A stretch of 64,000 bases of DNA from Tatumella ptyseos ATCC 33301 (lineage in GTDB: Bacteria; Pseudomonadota; Gammaproteobacteria; Enterobacterales; Enterobacteriaceae), in assembly GCF_000735525.1 (NCBI RefSeq), contig NZ_JMPR01000027.1, positions 90,770 to 154,769 on the forward strand, in the 5' to 3' direction. Below, piece after piece: positions 1-9,260 of this stretch (position 1 is its first letter; every line of letters begins with the position of its first letter). Under the pieces are notes generated by a model. It had not been told where the DNA came from, did no database searches, and worked only from the letters and a program-made list of their open reading frames with translations. Both the position numbers and the translations under genes were made by a program.

Positions 1-2
1 AA

Positions 3-317
3 CTGCTGACGCTGTTCTACCCCGATCAACAGGGGTTCTATCCGGGGCTGGCATTTGGCCTGGTGGCTGCGGTGGCGTTTCTGCTGTCCGGTCGCCGTCA
101 GCAATTCCCCCGCTTCTGGGCTGCCTGGCGCTGGGCCTTAGTCGCTGCAGCACTCTTCACTTTCGGCTGGCAACTTCTGCAGTTCAGTTATACGTTATTG
201 CAACAGTCACCGGTCCCGTTAATTTTGCTGATTTTTGATCTGTTATCCGCGATCTGGCTAGTGACCGATCGCCGTCTGCGTGACTGCTTCCGTGCGGAGA
301 ATGTTTCCGGCGAATAA
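3..317 (+). CDS. yfeZ: YfeZ-like inner membrane protein (5' end missing)
   Basis: The reading frame is open from the left edge of the window and ends at TAA 315-317, so only the last 104 residues are present. They are hydrophobic, with two or three likely membrane segments around a conserved 'FLLSGRR' turn, and end in a basic 'DRRLRDCF' tail. This resembles the DUF2919 inner-membrane protein YfeZ of enterobacteria, whose function is unknown. Identification is strengthened by the next two genes, yfeY and yfeX, which follow yfeZ in the same order in E. coli. An internal GTG at 63 is possible as a start but is not favoured, because coding similarity continues upstream of it to the window edge. 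Confidence 0.75.
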   Translation: MLTLFYPDQQGFYPGLAFGLVAAVAFLLSGRRQQFPRFWAAWRWALVAAALFTFGWQLLQFSYTLLQQSPVPLILLIFDLLSAIWLVTDRRLRDCFRAENVSGE

Positions 318-380
318 ACTTTCTGATGTTTTATGACTCCAATCAGCCATTAGCTGAATGCGTAAGGAACAGAAACTTCG

Positions 381-992
381 ATGAAATTGTTAAAAACCGC
401 ACTGCTGACCAGTGCGATGTTACTTGCCGGTTGTGCCGGCTCCGGCCAGAGCACAGTCACAGAAAGCAGCGTTCACTGGTGGAACCCGTTGACCTACTCC
501 TGGTCATCGGTGCTGCCGTGGCACTGGTTTGGCAGCACGATGAAAGTCACCGCGCAGGGGGTTGGCGGACTGAACAGCCTGACGCCGATGGACGGATCAG
601 CTATTCATCAGGCGCTGGGGAGCGATTATCACCTCCGTCAGGGGATGGGGACAGAAAACGGAGATATTGTGACTTTCTGGCAGGCGCTGAAGCAGGGACA
701 GGTTATGCTGGAGATTCAGGGACAGAGCACGATTTCCAGGATCACCGTCACCGACCCGGCGATCGTTACTGCTGACGGTGTACATATTGGCAGCCCGTTC
801 TCTGCCATTTTCAGCCAGGCCTTTGGTCACTGTCAGTCAGCGGATAACGGTGACAGTGTTCAGTGCCGCTCTCCTGTTGCCGGAAATATACAGTATATCT
901 TCCGGGGAGAAGGACATGGTCCGGAAGGCATTATGCCTGCCGATGCGACGCTGAAAAACTGGACCCTGACTAAAATTATCTGGCAGCAATAG
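381..992 (+). CDS. yfeY: RpoE-regulated lipoprotein, DUF1131
   Basis: This 203-residue protein begins with a lipoprotein signal peptide whose lipobox ends at Cys18 (LLAGC), so the mature protein should be lipidated and probably anchored in the outer membrane. The body shows the DUF1131 pattern of E. coli YfeY: a tryptophan-rich start (HWWNPLTYSW), 'VTAQGVGGL', two cysteines near residues 151 and 162, and the closing 'LKNWTLTKIIW'. YfeY is known in E. coli as a sigma-E-regulated lipoprotein of unknown function; no sigma-E promoter was assigned here. It lies 63 bases after yfeZ and 119 bases before yfeX. Confidence 0.88.
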   Translation: MKLLKTALLTSAMLLAGCAGSGQSTVTESSVHWWNPLTYSWSSVLPWHWFGSTMKVTAQGVGGLNSLTPMDGSAIHQALGSDYHLRQGMGTENGDIVTFWQALKQGQVMLEIQGQSTISRITVTDPAIVTADGVHIGSPFSAIFSQAFGHCQSADNGDSVQCRSPVAGNIQYIFRGEGHGPEGIMPADATLKNWTLTKIIWQQ

Positions 993-1111
993 CCGGCTCT
1001 GCAGAGCAGGGATGACTGAGCATATCCCTGCTCTGTGACAGGTTATTATTTTGTTTTTCCGGTATCATAATCCCAAAATACAGACTGTTTGGTCATACCG
1101 GAGATTATAAC

Positions 1112-2011
1112 GTGACGCATTTTCAGACCGGCATTCTGCCGGAACATTGCCGTGCTGCTATCTGGCTTGAAGCCAGTGTCAGCGGAGACCTGACGCAATT
1201 AGGGCCGAACATCCGGCAGTTTCTCGCCCGACAACAGGAATTACAGCAAAAATTTCCTGATGCGGTGCTCAGTTCGGTGATTGCCTTCGGACCGGGGTTG
1301 TGGCGTGACCTGCATCCTTCAGCCACTTCTGCCCCTGAACTGAAAGACTTTACCCCGCTGGGGAAAGGGATGGCACCTGCGACCCAGCGTGACCTGTTGA
1401 TTCATATTCAGTCTTTACGCCACGATGTAAACTTCGCTCTCGGTCAGATTGCCTGTGAACTGTTTGCCGGGCTGCTGGACATCAACGAGGAAACACAAGG
1501 TTTCCGTTGGATCGAGGATCGTGACCTCAGTGGTTTTATTGATGGTACCGAAAACCCGCAGGGGGATGGCCGCCGTCAGGTGGCAATTATTGAAAACGGT
1601 GAAGATGCCGGAGGCAGTTACGTCTTCACTCAGCGCTGGCAGCACAATCTCGGGCAGTGGAATAAATTGCCGGTCAACCGTCAGGAAGCCATTATCGGCC
1701 GTACCAAAGACACCAGCGAAGAACTGCCTGCTGATGAACGTCCTGTCACATCCCATGTGAGCCGGGTGGATTTGAAAGAAGCAGGTAAGGGCCTGAAAAT
1801 TTTGCGTCAGAGTCTTCCTTACGGCAGCGTCAGCGGTGTTCACGGGCTTTATTTTATTGCCTATTGTGCTCGCCTGCACAATATTGAACAGCAGTTGCTG
1901 AGTATGTTCGGGGAGACCGATGGCAAGTTTGACGGATTACTGCGTTTTTCCAAACCGGTGACCGGGAGCTATTATTACGCCCCGTCGCTGGCACAGCTTG
2001 ACGCGCTCTGA
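1112..2011 (+). CDS. yfeX: Dyp-type heme peroxidase YfeX
   Basis: YfeX is a cytoplasmic dye-decolorizing-type heme peroxidase; in E. coli it oxidises porphyrinogens, and a role in releasing iron from heme has been debated. The 299-residue length equals that of E. coli YfeX. The hallmark GxxDG motif carries the catalytic Asp144 (GFIDGTENP), the proximal heme ligand is His215 (TSHVSRVDL), and the distal arginine/serine lie in 'LRQSLPYGS'. The C-terminal '[16 protein letters not shown]' is typical. The start is GTG at 1112, with GGAG eight bases upstream; no ATG gives a better fit. Confidence 0.95.
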   Translation: MTHFQTGILPEHCRAAIWLEASVSGDLTQLGPNIRQFLARQQELQQKFPDAVLSSVIAFGPGLWRDLHPSATSAPELKDFTPLGKGMAPATQRDLLIHIQSLRHDVNFALGQIACELFAGLLDINEETQGFRWIEDRDLSGFIDGTENPQGDGRRQVAIIENGEDAGGSYVFTQRWQHNLGQWNKLPVNRQEAIIGRTKDTSEELPADERPVTSHVSRVDLKEAGKGLKILRQSLPYGSVSGVHGLYFIAYCARLHNIEQQLLSMFGETDGKFDGLLRFSKPVTGSYYYAPSLAQLDAL

Positions 2012-2246
2012 CGCTACTGGCGGGCTTTCGTGCATCTGCCTGCCCGTGCTTATTGGCGATGGCCGGTGCATGGCAGGCGGGGCACACTCTTTCCGCGCGC
2101 TGTTTGCCATCCTCCGGCTATCCTTATGCAATTTTAGACTTTGAAAGCAATAAAAAGTATATAAAACTGCTACAGCTTTCCCCTGAGAAATAAATACACT
2201 GATTATGCGGCTATCGGGTGTCGCGTGGGTACTCAGGGGTAATTTA

Positions 2247-3260
2247 ATGGATCTCTCAGGAAAAAAATGGGCCGGTGCGGCGTTATTGTCGCTGGCGTTC
2301 GTCAGCACTGTTCAGGCGACGACTCTGCTGAACTGTTCTTATGATGTTTCCCGGGAGTTATTCAGTGCGCTGAACCCGTTGTTTGAAAAACAATGGGATC
2401 AGGCACATCCGGATGACCCTCTGATCCTCCGCCAGTCACATGGCGGCTCTTCCCGTCAGGCGCTGACCATCCTGCAGGGGCTGCGCGCAGATGTCGTGAC
2501 CTATAATCAGGTCCCGGATGTGCAAATCCTCCATGATAAAGGCCATCTGATCCCGGCGGACTGGCAGCAGCGCTTGCCGGATAACAGCTCACCTTTTTAT
2601 TCCACCATGGCTTTTTTAGTCCGTAAAGGAAACCCGAAGCATATCCATCAGTGGGCGGATTTAACGCAGCCCGGGGTGAGCCTTGTCTTTCCTAATCCTA
2701 AAACTTCCGGTAACGGGCGTTATACCTGGCTGGCTGCCCTCGGGGCGGCCGAAAAAGCTGACAGTAACGATCCGGCAAAGCCCCGGGCGTTTATGACCCG
2801 GTTTATCCGCAATGTCGCGGTATTAGATACCGGCGGACGCGGTGCCACCACCACCTTTGCTGAACGCGGCATCGGGGATGTGCTGATAAGTTTTGAATCC
2901 GAGATCAACACCATTCGTCAGCAGTACCCTGACGCCGGTTATGAAGTGATTGTGCCGCGGACCAATATTCTGGCGGAGTTTCCCGTGACCTGGATCGATA
3001 AAAATGTGGCTGAGCAGGGCCATACGGCGGCCGCGAAAGCGTATCTCAATTTTCTTTACAGCCCGGCCGCTCAGAAAGTGCTGACCCGTTTTTACTACCG
3101 GGTCAATAATCCACAGTTAATGTCGGAGAATAAAGCCCGCTTCCCTGAAGTCACCCTGTTCCGTGTTGAGGAGCAGTTTGGTGGCTGGGAGCAGGTGATG
3201 AAAACACAATTCGCTACCGGCGGAGAGTTTGATCAATTGCAGTCAGCAGGACATAAGTAA
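2247..3260 (+). CDS. cysP: Periplasmic thiosulfate/sulfate-binding protein CysP
   Basis: First gene of the sulfate/thiosulfate ABC uptake operon: it captures thiosulfate or sulfate in the periplasm and delivers it to CysTW. The chosen ATG at 2247 follows AGGGG and gives a clean signal peptide (about residues 1-24, ending VQA before TTLLNCSYD); an ATG 42 bases upstream would put a non-signal extension on it. Family motifs include '[10 protein letters not shown]', '[11 protein letters not shown]', '[14 protein letters not shown]' and '[15 protein letters not shown]'. Length (337 aa) equals the usual CysP. The stop overlaps the cysT start (TAATG). Expression is expected to depend on CysB and O-acetylserine; I could not place a CysB site confidently in 2012-2246. 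Confidence 0.95.
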   Translation: MDLSGKKWAGAALLSLAFVSTVQATTLLNCSYDVSRELFSALNPLFEKQWDQAHPDDPLILRQSHGGSSRQALTILQGLRADVVTYNQVPDVQILHDKGHLIPADWQQRLPDNSSPFYSTMAFLVRKGNPKHIHQWADLTQPGVSLVFPNPKTSGNGRYTWLAALGAAEKADSNDPAKPRAFMTRFIRNVAVLDTGGRGATTTFAERGIGDVLISFESEINTIRQQYPDAGYEVIVPRTNILAEFPVTWIDKNVAEQGHTAAAKAYLNFLYSPAAQKVLTRFYYRVNNPQLMSENKARFPEVTLFRVEEQFGGWEQVMKTQFATGGEFDQLQSAGHK

Positions 3261-4093
3261 TGATACGAAAGCGTCATAAGCGGGTATTACCGGGATTTGG
3301 ATTAAGTTTAGGGACCAGCTTGTTTTTTACCTGTCTGATCCTGTTATTACCGATAAGTGCATTACTCATTCAGTTATCAAAGATGACCTGGTCAGAGTAC
3401 TGGCATGTGATCACCGACCCGGAACTGGTGGTGGCTTATAAAGTCACCCTGCAGTCGGCGGCGGTGGCGGCGATATTTAACGCCTTTTTTGGCATGCTGA
3501 TGGCCTGGATTTTAACCCGTTATCGGTTCCCCGGCAGAACGTTTCTTGATGGTCTGATGGATCTGCCTTTTGCCCTACCGACGGCGGTGGCGGGTCTGAC
3601 CCTGGCCGGATTACTGGCCCCGTCCGGCTGGTACGGGCACTGGCTGGCTGAGCATGGCATTAAAGTCGCCTACACCTGGCTTGGGATTTCTGTGGCGATG
3701 GCCTTCACCAGTCTGCCGTTTGTGATCCGAACGGTACAGCCGGTACTGGAAGAGCTGGGGCCGGAATATGAAGAAGCGGCTGAAACGCTGGGGGCGAGAC
3801 CCTGGCAGACGTTTTTACGGGTGATCCTGCCGGAAGTGGCACCGGCTCTGATGGCAGGGACTGCGCTCTCTTTTACCCGCAGCCTGGGAGAATTCGGCGC
3901 GGTGATCTTTATTGCCGGTAATATTGCCTGGAAAACCGAAGTGATTTCACTGATGATTTTTATTCGTCAGCAGGAGTTTGACTTCCCGGCCTCCAGTGCG
4001 ATTGCCTCCGTTATTATGGCGGCATCATTACTGTTACTTTTTGCCATTAACGTGCTGCAGAGCCGTTATGGTCGTCGTATCGGAGGTCACTGA
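3260..4093 (+). CDS. cysT: Sulfate/thiosulfate ABC permease CysT (CysU)
   Basis: One of the two inner-membrane permeases of the CysPTWA importer, 277 residues with about six transmembrane segments. The cytoplasmic EAA loop that docks onto the ATPase is clear: 'EYEEAAETLGARPWQTFLRVILPE' region around residues 172-196. Other family blocks are 'RVLPGF' near the start and 'DLPFALPTAVAGLTL'. The start codon overlaps the cysP stop by one base, and the TGATG junction at 4091-4095 couples it to cysW, so the four genes appear to be translated as a unit. Confidence 0.95.
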   Translation: MIRKRHKRVLPGFGLSLGTSLFFTCLILLLPISALLIQLSKMTWSEYWHVITDPELVVAYKVTLQSAAVAAIFNAFFGMLMAWILTRYRFPGRTFLDGLMDLPFALPTAVAGLTLAGLLAPSGWYGHWLAEHGIKVAYTWLGISVAMAFTSLPFVIRTVQPVLEELGPEYEEAAETLGARPWQTFLRVILPEVAPALMAGTALSFTRSLGEFGAVIFIAGNIAWKTEVISLMIFIRQQEFDFPASSAIASVIMAASLLLLFAINVLQSRYGRRIGGH

Positions 4094-4968
4094 TGAGCGA
4101 TATCACGACAGGGTCTGTTGCCTTTAAAAAATCACTCCCGTGGGGGAAATATCTGCTGATCACCGTGGGCGTCCTGTTGTCTGTGCTGATCCTGGTGATC
4201 CCGCTGATCTCCATTTTATGGGAGGCGCTGGGAAAGGGGGTTCTGGCCTCGCTGCATAATCTGGAAGACCCGGACATGCTGCACGCTATCTGGCTTTCCG
4301 TGATGATTGCATTGATCACTGTACCGGTGAATCTGGTCTTCGGTACGTTGCTGGCCTGGCTGGTGAGCCGCTTTAATTTCCCTGGCCGGCAGTTATTGCT
4401 GACGTTGTATGACATTCCGTTTGCCATGTCCCCGGTCGTGGTGGGACTGCTGTATCTGCTGTTCTGGGGGATTAATGGTCCCGCGGGGCACTGGCTGGAT
4501 GCCCATAATATCCAGGTCATGTTTGCATGGCCTGGCATGGTGCTGGTCAGTATTTTCATCAGCTGCCCGTTTGTTATCCGTGAACTGGTTCCGGTCATGC
4601 TAAGTCAGGGGAACCAGGAAGATGAAGCGGCAGTATTACTGGGAGCCAATGGCTGGCAGATGTTCTTCAGGGTGACATTACCGAATATCCGCTGGGCCCT
4701 GTTGTATGGTCTGGTGCTGACCAATGCCCGTGCGCTGGGAGAGTTCGGGGCCGTGTCCGTGGTGTCCGGCTCCATACGCGGTGAAACCTACACCCTGCCT
4801 CTGCAGGTGGAATTACTCCACCAGGATTACAATACCGTCGGTGCTTTCACGGCCGCCGCGTTACTGGCTTTAATGGCTATCGTTACACTTTTTCTGAAAA
4901 GCGCACTGCAATGGCGACTGGAACGTCAGCACCAGCGCCAGCAACAGGACGGCAATTATGAGCATTAA
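4093..4968 (+). CDS. cysW: Sulfate/thiosulfate ABC permease CysW
   Basis: Second inner-membrane permease of the sulfate/thiosulfate importer, 291 residues, the same length as in E. coli, with about six membrane segments. It has the permease signature '[17 protein letters not shown]' and an EAA-type loop ('[17 protein letters not shown]') that contacts CysA. CysW pairs with CysT to form the transmembrane channel. It overlaps cysT by one base and the following cysA by 11 bases, a tight operon arrangement. No oddities were seen. Confidence 0.95.
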   Translation: MSDITTGSVAFKKSLPWGKYLLITVGVLLSVLILVIPLISILWEALGKGVLASLHNLEDPDMLHAIWLSVMIALITVPVNLVFGTLLAWLVSRFNFPGRQLLLTLYDIPFAMSPVVVGLLYLLFWGINGPAGHWLDAHNIQVMFAWPGMVLVSIFISCPFVIRELVPVMLSQGNQEDEAAVLLGANGWQMFFRVTLPNIRWALLYGLVLTNARALGEFGAVSVVSGSIRGETYTLPLQVELLHQDYNTVGAFTAAALLALMAIVTLFLKSALQWRLERQHQRQQQDGNYEH

Positions 4969-6046
4969 TATTGAGAAAATTAATAAATCTTTTGGCAAAA
5001 CATCGGTACTGAACGATGTATCGCTGGATATTGCTTCCGGTGAAATGGTAGCTCTGCTGGGGCCGTCCGGTTCGGGTAAGACGACTCTGCTACGCATTAT
5101 TGCGGGGCTGGAGCACCAGAACAGCGGGGCAATTTCGTTTCACGGGCGGGATGTCAGTCACCTGCATGCGCGGGATCGCCATGTCGGATTTATGTTTCAG
5201 CACTATGCGCTTTTCCGCCATATGACGGTCTCCGACAATATTGCTTTCGGGCTGACCGTCTTGCCACGCCGCGAACGTCCCGCGGCGGCTGACATCCGAA
5301 AGAAAGTCAGCAACCTGCTGGAAATGGTACAGCTTTCGCACCTGGCTAACCGCTATCCGGCACAGCTTTCCGGCGGGCAGAAACAGCGTGTTGCACTGGC
5401 CCGTGCGCTGGCGGTTGATCCACAAATTCTGTTACTCGATGAACCTTTTGGCGCACTGGATGCCCGGGTACGTAAAGAACTGCGCCGTTGGTTGCGTCAG
5501 TTACACGAAGAGTTGCAGTTTACCAGCGTCTTCGTGACCCATGACCAGGAAGAAGCCATGGAAGTGGCGGACAGGATAGTGGTGATGAGTCAGGGCAATA
5601 TTGAACAAACCGGGACGCCGGAGCAGGTATGGCAGCAGCCTGAGTCCCGGTTTGTGCTCGAATTTCTCGGTGAAGTGAACCGTTTTGACGGCCACATCAC
5701 AGGCGGTGCCTTACAGGTCGCCGGGCAGTCCTGGCCGCTGAATGACACGTCCGGTGTTGAAGGGGAGGTGGAGCTATTTTTGCGTCCCTGGGAAGCGGAA
5801 ATTCGTCATGAGCCTTCCGTCGGCACACCATTGGCAGTTAAAGTGCTGGAAGCCAGCCCGCGCGGGCACTACTGGCAAATCATCGCCGAACCGCTGGGCT
5901 GGACGGGTGAACCTCTGACCCTGGTGAGTGAGCAGTCATCTGCCCCTCCGGTCCGCGGTCAGACGCTGTATATCGGTGTTCAGAACGCACGTGTCTATCG
6001 GGGGGAGCAGAGGTTACAACCTGTTGCCTTTGCGAAAAGCGCCTGA
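4958..6046 (+). CDS. cysA: Sulfate/thiosulfate ABC ATP-binding protein CysA
   Basis: The ATPase that powers the CysPTWA importer. Visible motifs: Walker [10 protein letters not shown] at residues 35-43, the ABC signature LSGGQKQRV, Walker B '[13 protein letters not shown]', and the H-loop '[15 protein letters not shown]'. After the nucleotide-binding domain (about 1-235) comes the C-terminal regulatory domain seen in the CysA/MalK group. Length is 362 residues, near the usual 365. The start lies inside cysW (11-base overlap). A strong hairpin follows at 6068-6103, so transcription into cysM may be reduced. Confidence 0.95.
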   Translation: MSINIEKINKSFGKTSVLNDVSLDIASGEMVALLGPSGSGKTTLLRIIAGLEHQNSGAISFHGRDVSHLHARDRHVGFMFQHYALFRHMTVSDNIAFGLTVLPRRERPAAADIRKKVSNLLEMVQLSHLANRYPAQLSGGQKQRVALARALAVDPQILLLDEPFGALDARVRKELRRWLRQLHEELQFTSVFVTHDQEEAMEVADRIVVMSQGNIEQTGTPEQVWQQPESRFVLEFLGEVNRFDGHITGGALQVAGQSWPLNDTSGVEGEVELFLRPWEAEIRHEPSVGTPLAVKVLEASPRGHYWQIIAEPLGWTGEPLTLVSEQSSAPPVRGQTLYIGVQNARVYRGEQRLQPVAFAKSA

Positions 6047-6067
6047 TATTTTCATTTCATTGTCTGT

Positions 6068-6103
6068 AAAACAGCCTGGTGCTTATCGTGACCAGGCTGT
6101 TTT
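6068..6103 (+). terminator. Hairpin between cysA and cysM (terminator or attenuator)
   Basis: A perfect 13-bp inverted repeat (AAAACAGCCTGGT / ACCAGGCTGTTTT) with a 10-base loop sits 22 bases after cysA and 25 bases before cysM. The right arm ends in TTTT, followed by CGTTTCT. It has the form of an intrinsic terminator; because cysM has no obvious promoter of its own in the short gap, partial read-through is likely. Its effect is inferred. Confidence 0.7.
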
Positions 6104-6128
6104 CGTTTCTCTGTGCAGGTAACTCGCC

Positions 6129-7019
6129 GTGATAACTCTGGAAAATACTATCGGTAATACCCCCCTTATTCGTTTGCAACGGCTGGCTCCGGATAATGGC
6201 AGCGAAGTCTGGGTAAAACTCGAAGGGAATAATCCGGCCGGCTCGGTCAAAGACAGAGCGGCTTACTCGATGATCCATCAGGCCGAATCTCGTCAGGAGA
6301 TCACTCCCGGCGATACTCTGATCGAAGCCACCAGCGGTAATACCGGCATTGCTCTGGCAATGATTGCTGCGATGAAAGGTTACCGGATGGTATTACTGAT
6401 GCCGGATAATATGAGCCTTGAGCGTCAGGCAGCAATGAAGGCTTACGGAGCAACATTGATACTGGTCAGCCGGGAGCAGGGGGGCATTGAAGGGGCCCGT
6501 GACCTGGCACTGCAGATGGCAGCCGACGGGCAAGGGAAAGTGCTTGATCAGTTCAATAATCCGGATAATCCGCTGGCCCATTACCGGACCACGGGGCCCG
6601 AAATCTGGCAACAAACGGCAGGCAGACTGACACATTTTGTCTCCAGCATGGGGACGACCGGAACGATCACCGGGGTCGGACGTTATCTGAAACAACAGGA
6701 TCCTGCGGTGCAGGTGATAGGCTTACAGCCTGAAGAAGGCTCTCAAATTCCCGGCATCCGCCGCTGGTCAGACGCTTACCGGCCGGGTATTTTCAGCGCT
6801 GAATGGGTTGACCGGACAATCGATATGTCACAAACGCTGGCCACAGAGACCATGCGGCAGCTGGCCCGTTGCGAGGGGATATTCTGTGGTATGAGTTCCG
6901 GGGGGGCTGTGGCTGGTGCATTAACGATTGCGAAAGAAACGCCCGGGGCGAAGGTGGTGGCGATTATTTGCGATCGCGGCGATCGCTATCTTTCTACCGG
7001 GATCTATGACGTATTTTGA
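6129..7019 (+). CDS. cysM: Cysteine synthase B (O-acetylserine sulfhydrylase B)
   Basis: PLP enzyme that makes cysteine from O-acetylserine with sulfide, or S-sulfocysteine with thiosulfate, fitting its place beside the thiosulfate importer. Fold-type II motifs are intact: the PLP lysine Lys41 in 'NPAGSVKDRA', the substrate loop '[12 protein letters not shown]', the phosphate-binding 'SSMGTTGTITG', and 'GMSSGGAVAGAL'. Length is 296 residues, slightly shorter than E. coli CysM. The start is GTG at 6129 (reading 'ITLENTIGNTPL'), which aligns with the usual N-terminus; no ATG is available nearby. CysK (20888-21856) is the paralogue in the same window. Confidence 0.92.
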   Translation: MITLENTIGNTPLIRLQRLAPDNGSEVWVKLEGNNPAGSVKDRAAYSMIHQAESRQEITPGDTLIEATSGNTGIALAMIAAMKGYRMVLLMPDNMSLERQAAMKAYGATLILVSREQGGIEGARDLALQMAADGQGKVLDQFNNPDNPLAHYRTTGPEIWQQTAGRLTHFVSSMGTTGTITGVGRYLKQQDPAVQVIGLQPEEGSQIPGIRRWSDAYRPGIFSAEWVDRTIDMSQTLATETMRQLARCEGIFCGMSSGGAVAGALTIAKETPGAKVVAIICDRGDRYLSTGIYDVF

Positions 7020-7055
7020 ACAAGGCGTTTAGCGCATCCCTGGCCATAAAATGTT

Positions 7056-7110
7056 GTAAGGATCGCGTAAATTCTGCGGTCAGTAACGGAATAACCGGTC
7101 AGAATATACT
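7056..7110 (+). promoter_or_regulatory. CpxR-box-like repeat and -10 upstream of the response regulator
   Basis: Two direct repeats, GTAAG at 7056-7060 and GTAAA at 7067-7071, are separated by six bases. This resembles the CpxR consensus GTAAA-N5-GTAAA. A -10-like TATACT lies at 7105-7110, about 30 bases before the response regulator start. The arrangement suggests that the CpxR-like regulator activates its own operon, as E. coli CpxR does. The spacing is one base longer than the consensus and the first repeat has one mismatch. Confidence 0.45.
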
Positions 7111-7134
7111 GAATACAGAGACAGAGAGTGTGAC

Positions 7135-7815
7135 ATGAAAATATTACTGGTTGATGATGATCACGAGCTGGGGACGATGCTGAGTCAGTACCTGGAAGGC
7201 GAAGGCTTTGCGACTGAGCTGGTGATGACCGGCAAAGAGGCGATCAGTCAGGCGGCTTCGGGTCAGTTCAATGCAGTAATTCTGGATATTATGTTACCCG
7301 ACATGAGCGGGATTGATGTGTTGCGGCAGATCCGCCAGCAGGGACGTTTACCGGTGATTATGCTGACCGCGAAAGGCGATAATATTGATCGGGTGATCGG
7401 TCTGGAAATGGGTGCGGATGATTATATGCCCAAACCCTGCTACCCCCGTGAACTGGTGGCCCGCTTACGTTCGGTGATGCGACGTATTGACGAACATGCA
7501 GTGGTGCCGGAGAAAAAAGAGTTACTTACCTGCGGTGAGCTGACGCTGAATTCTTCTACCCGTACCTCCGCCTGGCGTGGCGAAAACTTTGATCTGACCG
7601 CCTCTGAGTTTAATCTGCTCGAACTTCTGATGGCAGCCAGCGATCGTGTGGTATCGAAAGACGAATTATCAGAAAAAGCGCTGGGGCGACAGCGTGAAGC
7701 CTATGATCGCAGCGTCGATGTTCATGTGAGTAATATCCGTCAGAAACTGAGTAAGCTGACCGATGATCAGGTGAACATCGAAACCGTGCGCAGCATTGGT
7801 TACCGGATACGATGA
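7135..7815 (+). CDS. CpxR-like OmpR-family response regulator
   Basis: Two-domain response regulator of 226 residues: a receiver domain (about 1-115) with acidic pocket 'VDDDHE' and phosphoacceptor Asp51 ('LDIMLPDMSG'), a conserved Lys in 'MPKPC', and a winged-helix DNA-binding domain (about 130-226). The block 'LGRQREAYDRSVDVHVSNIRQKL' region is closer to CpxR ('LGKRLTPFDRAIDMHISNLRRKL') than to PmrA, PhoP or OmpR. CpxR-type proteins respond to envelope stress. It may be a second CpxR-like paralogue, since the true cpxRA locus normally lies near cpxP and sodA elsewhere. Its stop overlaps the kinase start by four bases (ATGA). Confidence 0.85.
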   Translation: MKILLVDDDHELGTMLSQYLEGEGFATELVMTGKEAISQAASGQFNAVILDIMLPDMSGIDVLRQIRQQGRLPVIMLTAKGDNIDRVIGLEMGADDYMPKPCYPRELVARLRSVMRRIDEHAVVPEKKELLTCGELTLNSSTRTSAWRGENFDLTASEFNLLELLMAASDRVVSKDELSEKALGRQREAYDRSVDVHVSNIRQKLSKLTDDQVNIETVRSIGYRIR

Positions 7816-9245
7816 ATACCGATTACCCGGGACGGTTGTTCTGGAAAATGCTGTTACTTTTCTGGCTGGTGTTTCTGATCATCAGCCAGTTCCTGTGGCT
7901 GGGATTCAGCATGTTCGGTAATTTTGAACCTCCGAGCCAGAAAGAAGCCCGGCGGATGCTGAACCTGCAACTGGAATCTGCTGTATCGGCGGTACAGGCC
8001 GCCGGACCTGAGGGTATTGCGACACTCACTGCGGGCTGGCCGGAGAATATGAAGCAGGTGTTCAGGGTCAGCGTCAGTCCGCAACAGCCCGGGCGGCTGC
8101 TACCTCTTACCCATCTGCCGGCGACTGGCGGGCAGGGGGGGCTTCCGCAGGCGCTTATGCACCGTCCGGACAGTGTTCCGCAAACAGTCTCTTCCCCCCT
8201 GTATATGTCCTCCGGACAAATTTATCGTCAGGTGACCGGCCCGCATGGCGTGGTGTATGACCTCTGGTTCAACCTGCGAGCTTTCCGGCATCAGCAATCG
8301 TACGACCATTCGATCATTCAGCGTTTCCTGCATATTCCGATGCCTATGGTGATCATGTTTGTTCCTATGGGGCTGATGATGAGCCTGTTGCTGGCATGGA
8401 ACCTTACCCGCCCGATGCGACAATTCCGCGAGGGGTTCAGACAAGTGTCTACCGGTGACTTATCGGTCAGGCTGTATCACAAAATGCAGCGTCGCCATGA
8501 TGAATTGTCGGCGGTGGCACGTGACTTTGATGCCATGGTGGAACGACTGGATGTGCTGGTGAAAGCCAGAGAAGAGCTGTTGCACGATATCTCCCATGAA
8601 CTGCGTACACCGCTGGCAAGGCTGCAACTGGCAACGGCGCTGGCCCGTCAGACGCCGGAAAATGTGGAAAATTCGCTGGAGCGGATCGATAACGAAGCGC
8701 ATAAGCTCGATAAAATGATCGGTGAATTACTGACGTTATCAAGGGCAGAGCATGACTCGCCAGATGCTGATCAATACTTTGACCTGACCAGTCTGCTGGA
8801 CGTAGTGGTTGCTGATGCCCGGTTTGAAGCGCAGATCCCGCAGGTGAAAATTGCTGTCAGTTATGACACCCGAGCCGATTATATGGTGCAGGGGAACGCA
8901 GAGATGATCCGCCGGTGTATTGAAAATGTATTGAGAAATGCATTGCGTTTTTCCACCGCAGGACAGTGCATTGATATTCAGTTATCTTCCGCACCGGAAT
9001 GGCTGACGCTGTTTATCAGGGACCAGGGGCCGGGGGTAGAACAGGATAAACTTTCCAGCATTTTTGACCCGTTTGTCCGTGTAAAGTCAGCACAATCCGG
9101 AAAAGGTTACGGACTTGGGCTGGCGATTGTGCGTAAAATCATTCTGGCCCATCATGGTTCTGTCAGAGCACAGAACCGGCCTCAGGGAGGCCTGGAAATT
9201 ATGCTGCGTCTGCCACACTGGGGTGCCGGTGGGTCGTCACGCTGA
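7812..9245 (+). CDS. CpxA-like sensor histidine kinase
   Basis: Inner-membrane sensor kinase of 477 residues. It has a first membrane segment (about 10-33), a periplasmic domain of some 140 residues, a second membrane segment (about 174-197), HAMP (about 198-250), the H-box with phosphoacceptor His262 ('LLHDISHELRTPL'), N-box 'RCIENVLRNALRFS', G1 'DQGPGVEQ' and G2 'GKGYGLGLAI'. The HAMP/H-box region resembles CpxA. It is co-transcribed with the preceding CpxR-like gene. It converges on arnF, whose stop is only 16 bases away. The signal is unknown; a role tied to lipid A modification is suggested only by proximity. Confidence 0.85.
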   Translation: MNTDYPGRLFWKMLLLFWLVFLIISQFLWLGFSMFGNFEPPSQKEARRMLNLQLESAVSAVQAAGPEGIATLTAGWPENMKQVFRVSVSPQQPGRLLPLTHLPATGGQGGLPQALMHRPDSVPQTVSSPLYMSSGQIYRQVTGPHGVVYDLWFNLRAFRHQQSYDHSIIQRFLHIPMPMVIMFVPMGLMMSLLLAWNLTRPMRQFREGFRQVSTGDLSVRLYHKMQRRHDELSAVARDFDAMVERLDVLVKAREELLHDISHELRTPLARLQLATALARQTPENVENSLERIDNEAHKLDKMIGELLTLSRAEHDSPDADQYFDLTSLLDVVVADARFEAQIPQVKIAVSYDTRADYMVQGNAEMIRRCIENVLRNALRFSTAGQCIDIQLSSAPEWLTLFIRDQGPGVEQDKLSSIFDPFVRVKSAQSGKGYGLGLAIVRKIILAHHGSVRAQNRPQGGLEIMLRLPHWGAGGSSR

Positions 9246-9260
9246 TACCGTCAGGCCGGA

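Noticed and set aside
326-775. 149-codon open frame overlapping yfeY
   Set aside because: It lies in another frame across yfeY, which has a lipobox and clear family similarity; the composition is that of an out-of-frame reading.
1415-1879. 154-codon minus-strand frame inside yfeX
   Set aside because: It is antisense to the well-supported peroxidase gene and shows no recognisable protein.
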